A stretch of 39,384 bases of DNA from Mariniblastus sp. (GTDB lineage Bacteria > Planctomycetota > Planctomycetia > Pirellulales > Pirellulaceae). Positions 25,170-34,357 of this stretch are shown piece by piece (the first letter of the stretch is position 1; every line of letters begins with the position of its first letter). The stretch is taken from positions 1 through 39,384 of the forward strand of contig WTFU01000093.1 in assembly GCA_011523945.1 (NCBI GenBank), read 5' to 3'. Made by a program: the position numbers and the translations under genes. The notes below the pieces were generated by a model that was not told the DNA's origin, made no database searches, and was given only the letters and a program-made list of their open reading frames with translations.

Positions 25170-25224
25170 CTGCTTGCACAGTGCAATGCAAGCAAGCAGT
25201 CCGTCAAATCGAAACTTCGATTTG
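25170..25224. repeat. two consecutive hairpins between cpaA and cpaB
   Basis: The first (25170-25199) has outer arms CTGCTTGC and GCAAGCAG; an alternative pairing, GCTTGCA with TGCAAGC, uses overlapping bases, so two structures compete. The second is CAAATCGAAACTTCGATTTG (25205-25224), an inverted repeat with arms of 8-9 bases. Neither is followed by T residues on the plus strand. They lie in the 302-base gap before cpaB and could be a regulator site or an RNA control element. Confidence 0.4.
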
Positions 25225-25368
25225 AAAAAATGAATTTCAAGGACGGGTTGTTGATTGCATTGCCAAACGGAAGCGATTTTTATTTTAGCCAATTATTTGA
25301 GCCAAATCTTCGATTCGAGCGGAGTGATTGGCAAACAACCCTAAACCGCTGTTGTTGAGGTGAATCCT

Positions 25369-26391
25369 ATGAAATCTAAGTCGTTCATGCTGATGGTTCT
25401 GTCGATGGGATTTGGACTCGTTGCCGCAATCGGCATCAGTCAGGTATTAGGACAAAAATCAGCCAACGCCGAGCCTGAGAAAGTACACGGTCCCGTTATC
25501 ACGGCAGCCGAGGATCTGGATCCCAATACGCGTTTAACCGAAGAAAACGTCAAGATTGAAAACTGGCCACTCGACATCATTCCTGATGATGCCGCCACGA
25601 GCCTCGACGACATTGAGGATATGGTTAACCGCAACCGTCTGGGAAAAGGAATGCCGATTCAAAAATCGGTAATCGTCAACGAAAAATCGGTTGCGTCACT
25701 TTCAATTCCGCGTGACATGAAAGTGGTTGCAATCAAAGTACCTTCAGATGATCTTTTCGGTGGCCTACTTAGCCCAGGCGACAAAGTCGACGTAATCGGA
25801 CTGTTTACCAAACGGGACAAGAAAAACCAGAACCGCATCAATCAGACTTCGAAAACCTTTCTGCGGGGCCTTCAAGTATTCAGCATCAATAACAGCATGA
25901 AATCGGTAGAAACCAGGGAAGACAGCCCAACCGCCGGCACCAATTCGGCGGTGGTAGGCGTTCTGGCGACGGAAGAACAAGCCGAAGCGATGTACTACGT
26001 GCAAAGAACAGCTCAAATCAAACTGACTCTTCGAGGCGACGAAGCGACGAACGACGACGATATCGAGAGTCTGGACGAAATCATGGGATGGAATCTCATT
26101 GACGAAGAGGAAGAAGAGCCTGAGCCCGATCAGAAAGTCGTTTCGGTCGAAGCCGATGACTCGCAAATTGAAACAATCGATCCCCCTACCATGACCATTT
26201 GGAGCGGAAATACACCGGAAAACTACACGTTTACTCCGGGCTTACTCCCCCAAAGCACCATACCCGATATCAACATGGCTCCGCTCGTACCCGTGAATAC
26301 CAAAGATGCGGATGACGAGGATGAGGCAAACTCTGACGGCTCTAACGAAATTGATCGCAATTTGGAAGAAGATCAATATCAGGGTGAATAG
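25369..26391 (+). CDS. cpaB: Tad pilus assembly protein CpaB/RcpC
   Basis: 340 residues. N-terminal membrane helix (FMLMVLSMGFGLVAAIGISQ), then a SAF-type domain (ITAAEDLDPNTRLTEENVKI, LGKGMPIQKSVIV) and the RcpC/CpaB core (DMKVVAIKVPSDDLFGGLLS, PGDKVDVIGLF, TSKTFLRGLQVFSIN, TEEQAEAMYYVQR). A long acidic tail of about 100 residues ends the protein and is not part of the usual domain. It is periplasmic and thought to work with the CpaC secretin. The ATG at 25369 is preferred over the GTG at 25360 because AGGTGA lies 6 bases upstream of the ATG. Confidence 0.93.
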   Translation: MKSKSFMLMVLSMGFGLVAAIGISQVLGQKSANAEPEKVHGPVITAAEDLDPNTRLTEENVKIENWPLDIIPDDAATSLDDIEDMVNRNRLGKGMPIQKSVIVNEKSVASLSIPRDMKVVAIKVPSDDLFGGLLSPGDKVDVIGLFTKRDKKNQNRINQTSKTFLRGLQVFSINNSMKSVETREDSPTAGTNSAVVGVLATEEQAEAMYYVQRTAQIKLTLRGDEATNDDDIESLDEIMGWNLIDEEEEEPEPDQKVVSVEADDSQIETIDPPTMTIWSGNTPENYTFTPGLLPQSTIPDINMAPLVPVNTKDADDEDEANSDGSNEIDRNLEEDQYQGE

Positions 26392-26561
26392 GTTCGAATT
26401 AGCTTTATGTAACGTATGATTTTGTCTGGTTTTAACACTGAAAAACCGCTGGGCAGTTTAAGGGTAACTTTTCCCCTGCTGCAGACGTCAAGGATGACTC
26501 CGGTACGACTGTCTTCGTTTCAGATTACAAAAGCCGATCCGTCCAACGCAAGGATTCATGG

Positions 26562-28112
26562 ATGAACAAGCGTCTTTCAACTCAATTTCGCATTGTTTTT
26601 GCCTTATTTGCAACTGCATTTCTTGGATTACCAGGCACGACGCAAGCACAGGTAGGCTTGAACTATCAAGTTCGTCAGGAAGTGAAGACGATTCAAATGG
26701 TGGAAGGCTCGAGCCAGCGCCTTCAATTCGAATACAACATTCCTGAATTGATGGTTGAAAACCCAGAGGTTATCGGGGCAACACCGGTAGCTCCCAACAC
26801 CATTCTGTTAAGCGCACTCAAGCCTGGAATGTCGACCCTCACCGTAAGTGATCCGGACAAGAATTACGAAACGATCAACATCGAGGTCTCGATTGATGTG
26901 AGAGAAGTCGAAGGGGCAATTGCGAAGATTTTCCCTGATTCTCAAGTCAGCGTTAACCCTTTAAAGTCAAGCATCATTTTAACTGGCAATGTAGCAAGAG
27001 CCGATCAGGTAGAGAACATTCTCAAAGTCGCACGAGACTACTTCCCAGCCAATGTAATCAACGAACTTCAGGTCAACGGCACACAGAACATTGCGATTAA
27101 AGTAAAAGTTTACGAGGTTGCTCGCGGCAAACTACGAAAACTCGGCGTCGACTGGGCCTATCTAGGTGAGGAGTTCAATGTTGTCTCAAGTGTGGCTCAG
27201 TTAATTCAGGATGTTTCCACGGGAGACTCCGTCGGTACATCCGCGAACTTCGCGTTCGGCGTTCTCAACGATGGAAAGAGATTTAACGCATTCATTGAAG
27301 CCCTCGAAAGCAACAACCTGGCGAAGCTACTGGACCAACCAGTCCTTGTCGCCCAAAACGGTCGGCCAGCAGAATTCCTTTCCGGCGGTGAAATTGCCAT
27401 TCAAGTCGCCAGTGGACTGGGAACCAACTCCATCGAGTACCGCCCTTTCGGCACCAAGCTTGATGTCGTGCCGATCATTCACGGTCAGGGTCAGCTGACG
27501 CTCGAAATCAGAGCCGAGGTTTCCGAGGTCGCTGCTGACCTTGCTGGTGACGCTGGCGTACCGGGATTTCGTGTGCGACGAGTAAACACCGGCGTGAAAA
27601 TGAAAGCTGGCCATACGCTCGCTCTCGCTGGAGATTATCGCGAAAAGGATGAGACTGAAGTTCGCGGAATTCCTAAATTGATGGATAACCCATGGTTTGG
27701 GCCAGCTTTTCGAGCCGTCAGCGACAAATCCAACGAAACCGAATTGGTCTTTTTACTTACCCCGAATTTCATCAGCGAAGTTGAATCCGACCAACTTCCC
27801 CAATACGGCCCTGGAAGGCTCACAACGCGTCCTTCAGATCGCGAGCTCTACATCAACGGATATACCGAAGTACCACGATGTGAGGACGACTGCCCGGTAG
27901 ATGATAGCTTCGGAAGCACTCGCGGCAGAGGCAATTTCCCCTTCACGGATTCTGAATCTGCGACACAATCAAAACCGGCAACTAACTCTCCGTTCCAACT
28001 CAAAACCATCGTGAACCAGTCGAACGGCCCTGCAAACTCAAACGTGAAATCACAACCAGAGCGTCAGTCAAAATCAATTTTCAAATGGCCTTTTAAGACA
28101 AAAGTCCGCTAA
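26562..28112 (+). CDS. cpaC: Tad outer-membrane secretin CpaC/RcpA
   Basis: 516 residues. A signal peptide ends near TTQAQ (about 29). An N-terminal pilus-assembly domain (MVEGSSQRLQFEYNIPELMV) is followed by a BON-like part (DSQVSVNPLKSSIILTGNVA) and the secretin core, about 240-410, with VLVAQNGRPAEFLSGGEIAI, RPFGTKLDVVPIIHGQGQLT and GHTLALAGDYREKDETEVRG, ending ELVFLLTPNFISE. The last 110 residues are polar and repetitive and look disordered. It should form the outer-membrane channel for the Flp fibre. AAGG lies 10 bases before the ATG at 26562. It sits 170 bases after cpaB on the same strand. Confidence 0.95.
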   Translation: MNKRLSTQFRIVFALFATAFLGLPGTTQAQVGLNYQVRQEVKTIQMVEGSSQRLQFEYNIPELMVENPEVIGATPVAPNTILLSALKPGMSTLTVSDPDKNYETINIEVSIDVREVEGAIAKIFPDSQVSVNPLKSSIILTGNVARADQVENILKVARDYFPANVINELQVNGTQNIAIKVKVYEVARGKLRKLGVDWAYLGEEFNVVSSVAQLIQDVSTGDSVGTSANFAFGVLNDGKRFNAFIEALESNNLAKLLDQPVLVAQNGRPAEFLSGGEIAIQVASGLGTNSIEYRPFGTKLDVVPIIHGQGQLTLEIRAEVSEVAADLAGDAGVPGFRVRRVNTGVKMKAGHTLALAGDYREKDETEVRGIPKLMDNPWFGPAFRAVSDKSNETELVFLLTPNFISEVESDQLPQYGPGRLTTRPSDRELYINGYTEVPRCEDDCPVDDSFGSTRGRGNFPFTDSESATQSKPATNSPFQLKTIVNQSNGPANSNVKSQPERQSKSIFKWPFKTKVR

Positions 28113-28202
28113 ACTATTAGATCACTTTATGCTTAACTGAAACTGCCAAATGGGCGATCAGGTAAATAACGAAACTCGGCAGCTTAAACACATGGATAAC
28201 AA

Positions 28203-29396
28203 ATGAGCGGTACGCTACGCATCTCGATTTGCGATCCAGATGAAACAACTCGAGAGAATTTGAAACGCTACCTCATTGGCATGGATCAAATATGGCTTGA
28301 GGCAGACTGCTCTCGTTATGAGTTCTTCGCGGAAATTGTATCTCAGACGACTCCGGAAATTGCAATCATCGACATTGACTCCGATGATGAAAAAGCAATG
28401 CAACTCGTGGAATCGATTTCTAAAACACATCCCTCGATTGGTATCATTGTCGTCAGCAGCCGAACTGATGGTCAGATGATCCTTCGGGCAATGAGAGCCG
28501 GTGCGAGAGAATTCTTAAACTCCCCGATCCAAATCGACGAGCTCGTTGGCGCACTTGACCGAGTTGCTGCCAATACCGACGGTAAGCAACGAAGTAACGC
28601 TGGAAATATTATCGCGGTCGCCGGAGCGTCGGGAGGGGTTGGAAATACATCGATTGCCGTAAACCTTGCCGTTGCGTTGGCGACTAATCCTGATCGCAGC
28701 GTGGTCTTGATCGACCTTGATCTTGCCCTCGGTGACGCTGATGTTTTCCTCGATATGATCCCCGACTACACGCTCCTCGATGTTGCCCAGAATATTTCCC
28801 GGCTCGACCTCGCGCTGTTAAGAAAATCACTGACGAAGCACGAATCCGGAGTATACCTGCTTCCACGACCTGTCCAAATCGAGGACATTTCTGCGATTTC
28901 CAATGAAGACTTGAAACGGGTGATTGGCTTACTGAAAGCCTCCTTCACCCACCTCATCATTGATTGCTCGAAATCTTACAGCCGGCTCGACATCACCGCC
29001 CTGGAAAGTGCAAACAATATCGTCTTGCTAACACAGCTCGATCTGCCTTGTCTCAGGAACGTCGTAAGACTCCTCTCATCCTTGGAGACTTACGACGACG
29101 TCAATGAAAAAATCAAAATTGTCGTTAACCGGGTAGGCCTCGACAAAATGCAAATCAGCTCGACCAAAGCAGAAGAAACCATTGATCGAGATATCTTTTG
29201 GCGAATCCCGAACAACTATCCAGTCATTTCTGAATGCAGGAACAACGGCGTGCCTTTGTTAGAGAACGCTAAGAATGCCGCGATCACACAATCGATTTGC
29301 GAACTCGCCGAAAAGCTATCCGGCGATTTTGAAGACGAAGAGAGTAAGTCGGGCAAGAAGGATCGAATGTCTTGGCTGAAATTCCTCGGTAAATAG
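28203..29396 (+). CDS. cpaE: Tad pilus localisation ATPase-like protein CpaE/TadZ
   Basis: 397 residues. Residues about 1-125 form an atypical receiver-like domain (IAIIDIDSDDE) and 135-375 a MinD/ParA-type P-loop fold. The Walker A region is GASGGVGNTSIAVNL (141-155): the signature lysine is Ser143 and the phosphate-binding lysine is Asn148, so ATP hydrolysis is probably lost or weak. VVLIDLDLALGDADVFLDMI is the switch/Walker B region. In other bacteria TadZ/CpaE places the pilus machine at a cell site. The ATG at 28203 is used, 90 bases after cpaC. No tadA, tadB or tadC follows; a hairpin and the convergent polA gene end the locus. Confidence 0.93.
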   Translation: MSGTLRISICDPDETTRENLKRYLIGMDQIWLEADCSRYEFFAEIVSQTTPEIAIIDIDSDDEKAMQLVESISKTHPSIGIIVVSSRTDGQMILRAMRAGAREFLNSPIQIDELVGALDRVAANTDGKQRSNAGNIIAVAGASGGVGNTSIAVNLAVALATNPDRSVVLIDLDLALGDADVFLDMIPDYTLLDVAQNISRLDLALLRKSLTKHESGVYLLPRPVQIEDISAISNEDLKRVIGLLKASFTHLIIDCSKSYSRLDITALESANNIVLLTQLDLPCLRNVVRLLSSLETYDDVNEKIKIVVNRVGLDKMQISSTKAEETIDRDIFWRIPNNYPVISECRNNGVPLLENAKNAAITQSICELAEKLSGDFEDEESKSGKKDRMSWLKFLGK

Positions 29397-29438
29397 CCTA
29401 AACAGATTCTCATAGGCTAAGCCTCCCGCCAGTAAGAT

Positions 29439-29460
29439 CACGGCACCCAAATTTGCCGTG
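29439..29460. terminator. hairpin between convergent cpaE and polA
   Basis: CACGGCA (29439-29445) pairs with TGCCGTG (29454-29460) over an 8-base loop, in the 83-base gap between the two convergent stop codons. Flanking T or A runs are poor, so it is a possible bidirectional terminator only. Confidence 0.45.
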
Positions 29461-29479
29461 TGATTCTTGAAATTGACGC

Positions 29480-32278
29480 TCAATGAGCCTCAAGCCAATT
29501 CTCGCCAGTCCCCATTTCGACTTCAATCGGAACATCGATCTCAAGTGCCGTCTTCATACACGTTTCGATAACGGGAATCACAGTCTCCGCTTCTTCGCGG
29601 TACATATCGAACACCAATTCATCATGAACGGTAAGTAACATCTTGGTTTTAAATTCGCCTTCGCGAAGTGCATGATGCACTTTTATCATCGCTAACTTCA
29701 GCATGTCTGCCGCAGTCCCCTGAATGGGACTGTTCATTGCAAGCCGCTCCGATGCATTTTTAAGTGTTCGATTACGCGAATTAATATCACGGAGTTGCCG
29801 GCGACGACCTGTTTGAGTTTTTACATATTCATTCTCTTCTGCAAAACGAATGGTCCGATCAAAATACTCCCGGACCCCCGGATACTTTTCGTAGTAATTT
29901 TCGATCAACGAATTGGCTTCGCCGCGAGGGATATTAAGTCGTTGTTGCAAACCAAATGCAGAGATCCCATAGAGAATTCCAAAATTCACCATCTTTGCCT
30001 TGGCACGCATTTCCCGATCAACGTCTTCCATGGGTACTTTATAGACCTGAGCAGCAGTTACCGTGTGAATATCGGTTCCCGATCGGAAGGCATCGAGCAT
30101 GGTCGGATCTTGACTCAATGCAGCCATGATTCGTAACTCAATTTGAGAATAATCTGCCGCCAAAATTAAATAGTCTGAATCTCTTGGAACGAAAGCCGCT
30201 CGTATCTCGCGGCCCCGTTCTTTGCGAACGGGAATCGTTTGTAGATTTGGATTATTGGACTGCATCCTTCCGGTGGAAGTCCAGGTTTGACTGTAATGAG
30301 TGTGAAGCTTGCCGGTCTCAGGCTCAACCGCATCAGGTAATTGATCGACATAAACCGATTTAAGTTTTTGAGCACTGCGAAACTCTAAGACATTCGCAAC
30401 GATTTCGTGCTTTGACGCTAAACGCAGCAACTCAGATTCTTTGGTCGAATATTGCCCCGTTGCGGTCTTTTTGGGATTGTCAACTAATTTCAATTCGTCG
30501 TAAAGGACGATCCCAAGTTGTTTGGGGGAAGCAATATTAAACTCCCGCCCCGCTTCGTCAAAAATCTTAGCTCGCAATTCCTCAATTTCTGTCGCCAGTA
30601 CAACTGAATATTTATTTAAGGCCTCCGAATCCAATCGAATCCCCTGATATTCCATCTCGACCAAAACGGGAATCAAAGGACACTCAACCTCGTAACAAAC
30701 CTCAGCCACGCCTCGCGCCTCAACTTCGGGAGCCAGTGCGTCAGCAACTTGGAGCGTGATATCAGCATCCTCACAGGCGTACTCGGCGACAATTTCGAGC
30801 GGAACATCTTTCATATTCCGCTGCTCTTCGCCTTTCTTACCGATCAAATCGCTGGTCGGAATTGGACGGTAGCCGAGATAGATTGAGGCGAGGTAATCAA
30901 GCCCATGTTTCATATCCGGCTCTTTCATTGAATGAACCAACATGGTGTCAATTAACTGGCCCCGAACGTCGATTCCCCGCCATTTCAACAGGCTGACATC
31001 ATACTTAAGGTTGTGACCAACTTTAACAATCGACTCATTTTCAAAAACAGAGCGAAACTCCTCTAGAACGGCCGCTGACATTTCTTCGGATTCAGGAATG
31101 ACCACGTAATAAGCACGGTGCTTCTCAAACGAAAATGCGATCCCCAAAGGGGTCGCGGAACGCGGGTCCAAGCCGGTCGTCTCGGTGTCGAAACAAAAAC
31201 GATTCTGGCTCATTAGCGTTTTAATTAATTCGGCCCGCTCCTTTTTCGTTTTGATGGTGGTGTATTGATGAGGAACATCAGCCAGCGTTTTTTCCTCCGC
31301 CGAAGGGTCATCAAATAGCGTCGCCTGAATTTCCTTTTCTCGCTTATCCCTAATCGCCGCCTGCCTCGCCGGCGCTGCTGAAAACGATTTGCCTAGCATG
31401 CGTTTACCAAGCGCATCAAATTCAAGCTCGCCAAAGAGCGATTCTAGTTTCCCTCTATCAAAGCCCGACCACTTCAAGTCATCCAGGACGATATCGTGAG
31501 GTACATCAAGACAGATCGTGACCAATTCCTTAGAGAGAATCGCTTGCTCTCTATTCTCCTCCACCCGTTCCTTTTGTTTACCCTTTAATTGATCGGTGTT
31601 CTCTAACAGCGATTCAATGGAACCAAACTTAGCAATTAATTTCTGAGCAGTTTTTGGACCAATCCCCGGTACCCCGGGGATGTTATCACTGGCATCTCCC
31701 ATCAATCCTAGAATGTCAATAACTTGATCAACGCGTTCGATTTGCCATTTCTCAAGGACTTCCTTCACACCGAGCATTTCCGGACTGCCACCCTGACGCC
31801 CCGGTTTAAACATTGTGACATGATCTGAGACCAATTGCGTATAATCTTTATCCGGAGTCACCATGAACGTCTCAAACCCGGCTGCCTCCGCCTCCACAGA
31901 CAACGTTCCAATAATGTCATCCGCTTCGAAACCGGGCTTACGAATCATTGTAATATTCATCGCCTCAAACAATCGGTCGACCCAGGGAAACTGAAGTGCA
32001 ATATCCTCCGGCAATGCGTCCCGCTGAGCCTTATACTCGGGAAATGCCTCGTGGCGAAACGTTGGTTCACGAGTATCGAAAGCAACCGCCAGATGGGTGG
32101 GCTCATATTTAGAAATAATATCGAATACGGTGTTGGCCACACCGAACACCGCAGATGTACAAACCCCCGAGGTAGTAAATCGTGGGGAGCGGATCAAAGC
32201 AAAATGGGCTCGATAAATCAAAGCCATTGCGTCGAGCAGATAAAGTTTCTTTTCAGCTTTTTTTTCAGAATCGGCCAT
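29480..32278 (-). CDS. polA: DNA polymerase I with active 5' nuclease and proofreading domains
   Basis: 932 residues with all three domains. The 5'-3' nuclease is about 10-290 (AFDTREPTFRHE, EADDIIGTL, GLMGDASDNIPGVPGIGPKT). The 3'-5' exonuclease is about 340-515 with its acidic residues in place: DTETTGLD (364-371), NLKYDVSLLKW and YACEDADITL. The polymerase domain has TSTGRMQSNNPNLQTIPVR, DYSQIELRIMA, KMVNFGILYGISAFGL and VHDELVFD. It fills gaps and removes primers in replication and repair. Between nuclease and exonuclease domains a charged linker of about 30 residues is visible (300-330). The ATG at 32276-32278 gives a lysine-rich start; the ribosome site is weak. Convergent with cpaE. 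Confidence 0.97.
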   Translation of the reverse strand: MADSEKKAEKKLYLLDAMALIYRAHFALIRSPRFTTSGVCTSAVFGVANTVFDIISKYEPTHLAVAFDTREPTFRHEAFPEYKAQRDALPEDIALQFPWVDRLFEAMNITMIRKPGFEADDIIGTLSVEAEAAGFETFMVTPDKDYTQLVSDHVTMFKPGRQGGSPEMLGVKEVLEKWQIERVDQVIDILGLMGDASDNIPGVPGIGPKTAQKLIAKFGSIESLLENTDQLKGKQKERVEENREQAILSKELVTICLDVPHDIVLDDLKWSGFDRGKLESLFGELEFDALGKRMLGKSFSAAPARQAAIRDKREKEIQATLFDDPSAEEKTLADVPHQYTTIKTKKERAELIKTLMSQNRFCFDTETTGLDPRSATPLGIAFSFEKHRAYYVVIPESEEMSAAVLEEFRSVFENESIVKVGHNLKYDVSLLKWRGIDVRGQLIDTMLVHSMKEPDMKHGLDYLASIYLGYRPIPTSDLIGKKGEEQRNMKDVPLEIVAEYACEDADITLQVADALAPEVEARGVAEVCYEVECPLIPVLVEMEYQGIRLDSEALNKYSVVLATEIEELRAKIFDEAGREFNIASPKQLGIVLYDELKLVDNPKKTATGQYSTKESELLRLASKHEIVANVLEFRSAQKLKSVYVDQLPDAVEPETGKLHTHYSQTWTSTGRMQSNNPNLQTIPVRKERGREIRAAFVPRDSDYLILAADYSQIELRIMAALSQDPTMLDAFRSGTDIHTVTAAQVYKVPMEDVDREMRAKAKMVNFGILYGISAFGLQQRLNIPRGEANSLIENYYEKYPGVREYFDRTIRFAEENEYVKTQTGRRRQLRDINSRNRTLKNASERLAMNSPIQGTAADMLKLAMIKVHHALREGEFKTKMLLTVHDELVFDMYREEAETVIPVIETCMKTALEIDVPIEVEMGTGENWLEAH

Positions 32279-32379
32279 ACTGCTTCACTTAGTAAAGATG
32301 AAAATAGAACTGACGACTTCCCATTACTCGCCAGTTTAACAAATTAGAGACAGGGAAGCGAAAGACGCGCCTAACGAAG

Positions 32380-32781
32380 CTATTCAGATTCACGACGGAG
32401 AACAACATTAAAAACTTTCTCACCAATGACAACTCCGTCGAGCTCCATTGTCATTCTCCAAGCCCCCAACTTGTCATCCATTGGCTCCCAAATGGTATCC
32501 CCAAGATAAAAATCCCAGTCGTTCGTCCTTACAAAAACAGATCCATCGAACGGTGCACGACGATTGCCTTCCGAATTCAAAATCCCGGGGTGGTCAATGC
32601 AGTAATCCAATTCCCTGTTTTTTGCCCCTTTAATATTCACGATAAATCCGAACTCAATCCCAAGTTCAGCTGGCACTTCCGTAGTGAACTTTTGAATTTT
32701 CGGAAGGATTTTTGACTGCGAGTCCCAGTGCGAATAGATCCCAAAACTCCGAATTCGAATTTCAGGTTTCCGCTTTGCCAT
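32380..32781 (-). CDS. DUF3859 family protein
   Basis: 133 residues. The blocks IRSFGIYSHWDSQSKILPKI, FTTEVPAELGIEFGFIVNIK, IDHPGILNSEGNRRAPFDG and GDTIWEPMDDKLGAWRMTME are, from memory, those of DUF3859, a small cytoplasmic beta-rich family of unknown function. The frame extends upstream to 32865, but the first 28 residues there are Cys/Phe-rich and not family-like, so the ATG at 32779-32781 (MAKRKPEIR) is chosen. The ribosome site is weak. It follows thrC by 120 bases on the same strand. Confidence 0.8.
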   Translation of the reverse strand: MAKRKPEIRIRSFGIYSHWDSQSKILPKIQKFTTEVPAELGIEFGFIVNIKGAKNRELDYCIDHPGILNSEGNRRAPFDGSVFVRTNDWDFYLGDTIWEPMDDKLGAWRMTMELDGVVIGEKVFNVVLRRESE

Positions 32782-32901
32782 CAATCGGAACTTTTGAAAA
32801 ATAAAGCGAATTGTGTAGAACGCAAAAAACTGATCTGCACAGCAAGGGCGACACAGCATCACCAAATTTGCCGTCTAAAACAGCTGATCATTTACAACCG
32901 A

Positions 32902-34146
32902 TCATTTCAACAAATAGTCCTGCTCAAACGTATCCCAGTTGGTTGGCTTCGATAGATCAATTGAGGGCACGTCCAGCGGATCGCCTTTTCCAAAATACTT
33001 CTGCCCGGCCGCGGTATTGAAAATCACCACCCGCTCGTCAAGAGCAACCTGATCTTGCTCAATCAACTTTTCCAATCCGCCGATACAAGTAGCGGCTTCA
33101 GGACAAATAATTATCCCCTCCGCCGACGAGACTTTTTTCTGCCATTCAATCAGACGTGTTTCTTCAACAGAAATTGCGGCACCACCACTAGCTCGAACGG
33201 TATCGAGGACCATAAAGTCTCCCAAAGCCGCCGGCACGCGCATGCCTGAGGCGATGGTATGTGCATTCTCATGCCGCTTCGCAAATCGTTCCCCCGCCTC
33301 AAACGCGGTAACCATTGGCTGACAACCGTCTGACTGCACCGCATACATTCTCGGCATCGTCTCGCTCGTTAGAAATCCCATTTCGCGAAGTTCTTCGAAA
33401 GCTTTCCACATTGCAATCAATGCCGTCCCGCCACCCGTTGGGTAGAGAATGACATCAGGCAATTCCCAGCTAAACTGTTCAGCCAACTCCAAGCCCATCG
33501 TTTTCTTTCCCTCTAAACGATAGGGTTCCTTCAGCGTGGAAATATCAAACCACAGACCTTGATTGTGCCCCTCGCGAATCCGCTTTCCAGATTCATCTAT
33601 CAACCCGTTGGTCACAAACAATTTTGCACCGCTGAAATAACACTCGGTCTGATTTACAATCGGCGTGTCATGAGGCATGAAACAAACACACTCCATTCCA
33701 GCGCGAGCCGCATACATCCCCATTGCCCCCCCCGCGTTACCATTACTTGCCATCGCAATTCGAGTCCGCCCAAAGTGTTTGGCCATCGTTGTCGCTAACG
33801 ACATACCGCGGCATTTAAAACTGCAGGTCGGCAATTGGGATTCATCCTTAATCCAGACGTGCTGCATCCCCATCTGTTTTGCAAACCTCGGGCACTCAAT
33901 GACGGGACTCATCGACTTGTTAAGCGAGACGGGTTCAATCTCGTCTCCGATTGGCAACAGTTCCCGATAACGCCACATATCTCGCGGACGCTCCAATAAC
34001 GCAGCCTTGGTCATAATGCTCCGCACACCATCAAGATCGTATCGAGACCAGAGAGGACGATTTTCATGCATCGTCTGCTCGCAATCAGCAGGTAACGAAA
34101 CCGAAGGATCAATTGCACTCTCAAAATGGGTAATAAATCGTGTCAT
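32902..34146 (-). CDS. thrC: threonine synthase-like PLP enzyme
   Basis: 414 residues, PLP fold type II. The PLP lysine is K111 in KDESQLPTCSFKCRGMSLAT; most family members have Asp or Ala where this protein has Cys112. The phosphate loop is ASNGNAGGAMGMYAARAG (about 133-150) and the serine/glycine loop YPTGGGTALIAMWKAFEEL. Threonine synthase turns O-phosphohomoserine into threonine and phosphate. Related enzymes (threonine dehydratase, cysteate synthase, diaminopropionate lyase) share the fold, so the reaction is probable rather than certain. The TTG at 34164 opens the frame but the ATG at 34144-34146 is preferred. No hom or thrB is adjacent. Confidence 0.82.
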   Translation of the reverse strand: MTRFITHFESAIDPSVSLPADCEQTMHENRPLWSRYDLDGVRSIMTKAALLERPRDMWRYRELLPIGDEIEPVSLNKSMSPVIECPRFAKQMGMQHVWIKDESQLPTCSFKCRGMSLATTMAKHFGRTRIAMASNGNAGGAMGMYAARAGMECVCFMPHDTPIVNQTECYFSGAKLFVTNGLIDESGKRIREGHNQGLWFDISTLKEPYRLEGKKTMGLELAEQFSWELPDVILYPTGGGTALIAMWKAFEELREMGFLTSETMPRMYAVQSDGCQPMVTAFEAGERFAKRHENAHTIASGMRVPAALGDFMVLDTVRASGGAAISVEETRLIEWQKKVSSAEGIIICPEAATCIGGLEKLIEQDQVALDERVVIFNTAAGQKYFGKGDPLDVPSIDLSKPTNWDTFEQDYLLK

Positions 34147-34324
34147 AATCTTTAGTCTTAACAAATTTCAACGGGGACATCAGAGAGTCGGAAGTTGTTA
34201 CTTATTAGGGAGCCTTAAACAAATTGCACCGCGGCGTTCAGTCAATCCAACAGCGCTAAACTTGGCTTTCCAGTCAATCGAGTGTAAACTCTCGTATTCC
34301 AGTAAGTTACGTATTGTCGTAAAT

Positions 34325-34357
34325 ATGAGTGCTGAAGAAAACACCCCAACCCAATGA
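34325..34357 (+). CDS. 10-codon upstream ORF overlapping the next start
   Basis: ATG at 34325 opens MSAEENTPTQ and stops with TGA at 34355-34357, sharing ATGA with the start of the membrane protein gene. It could be a leader that couples translation, or simply the true start in a frame shifted by one base. No ribosome site was seen for it. Confidence 0.25.
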   Translation: MSAEENTPTQ

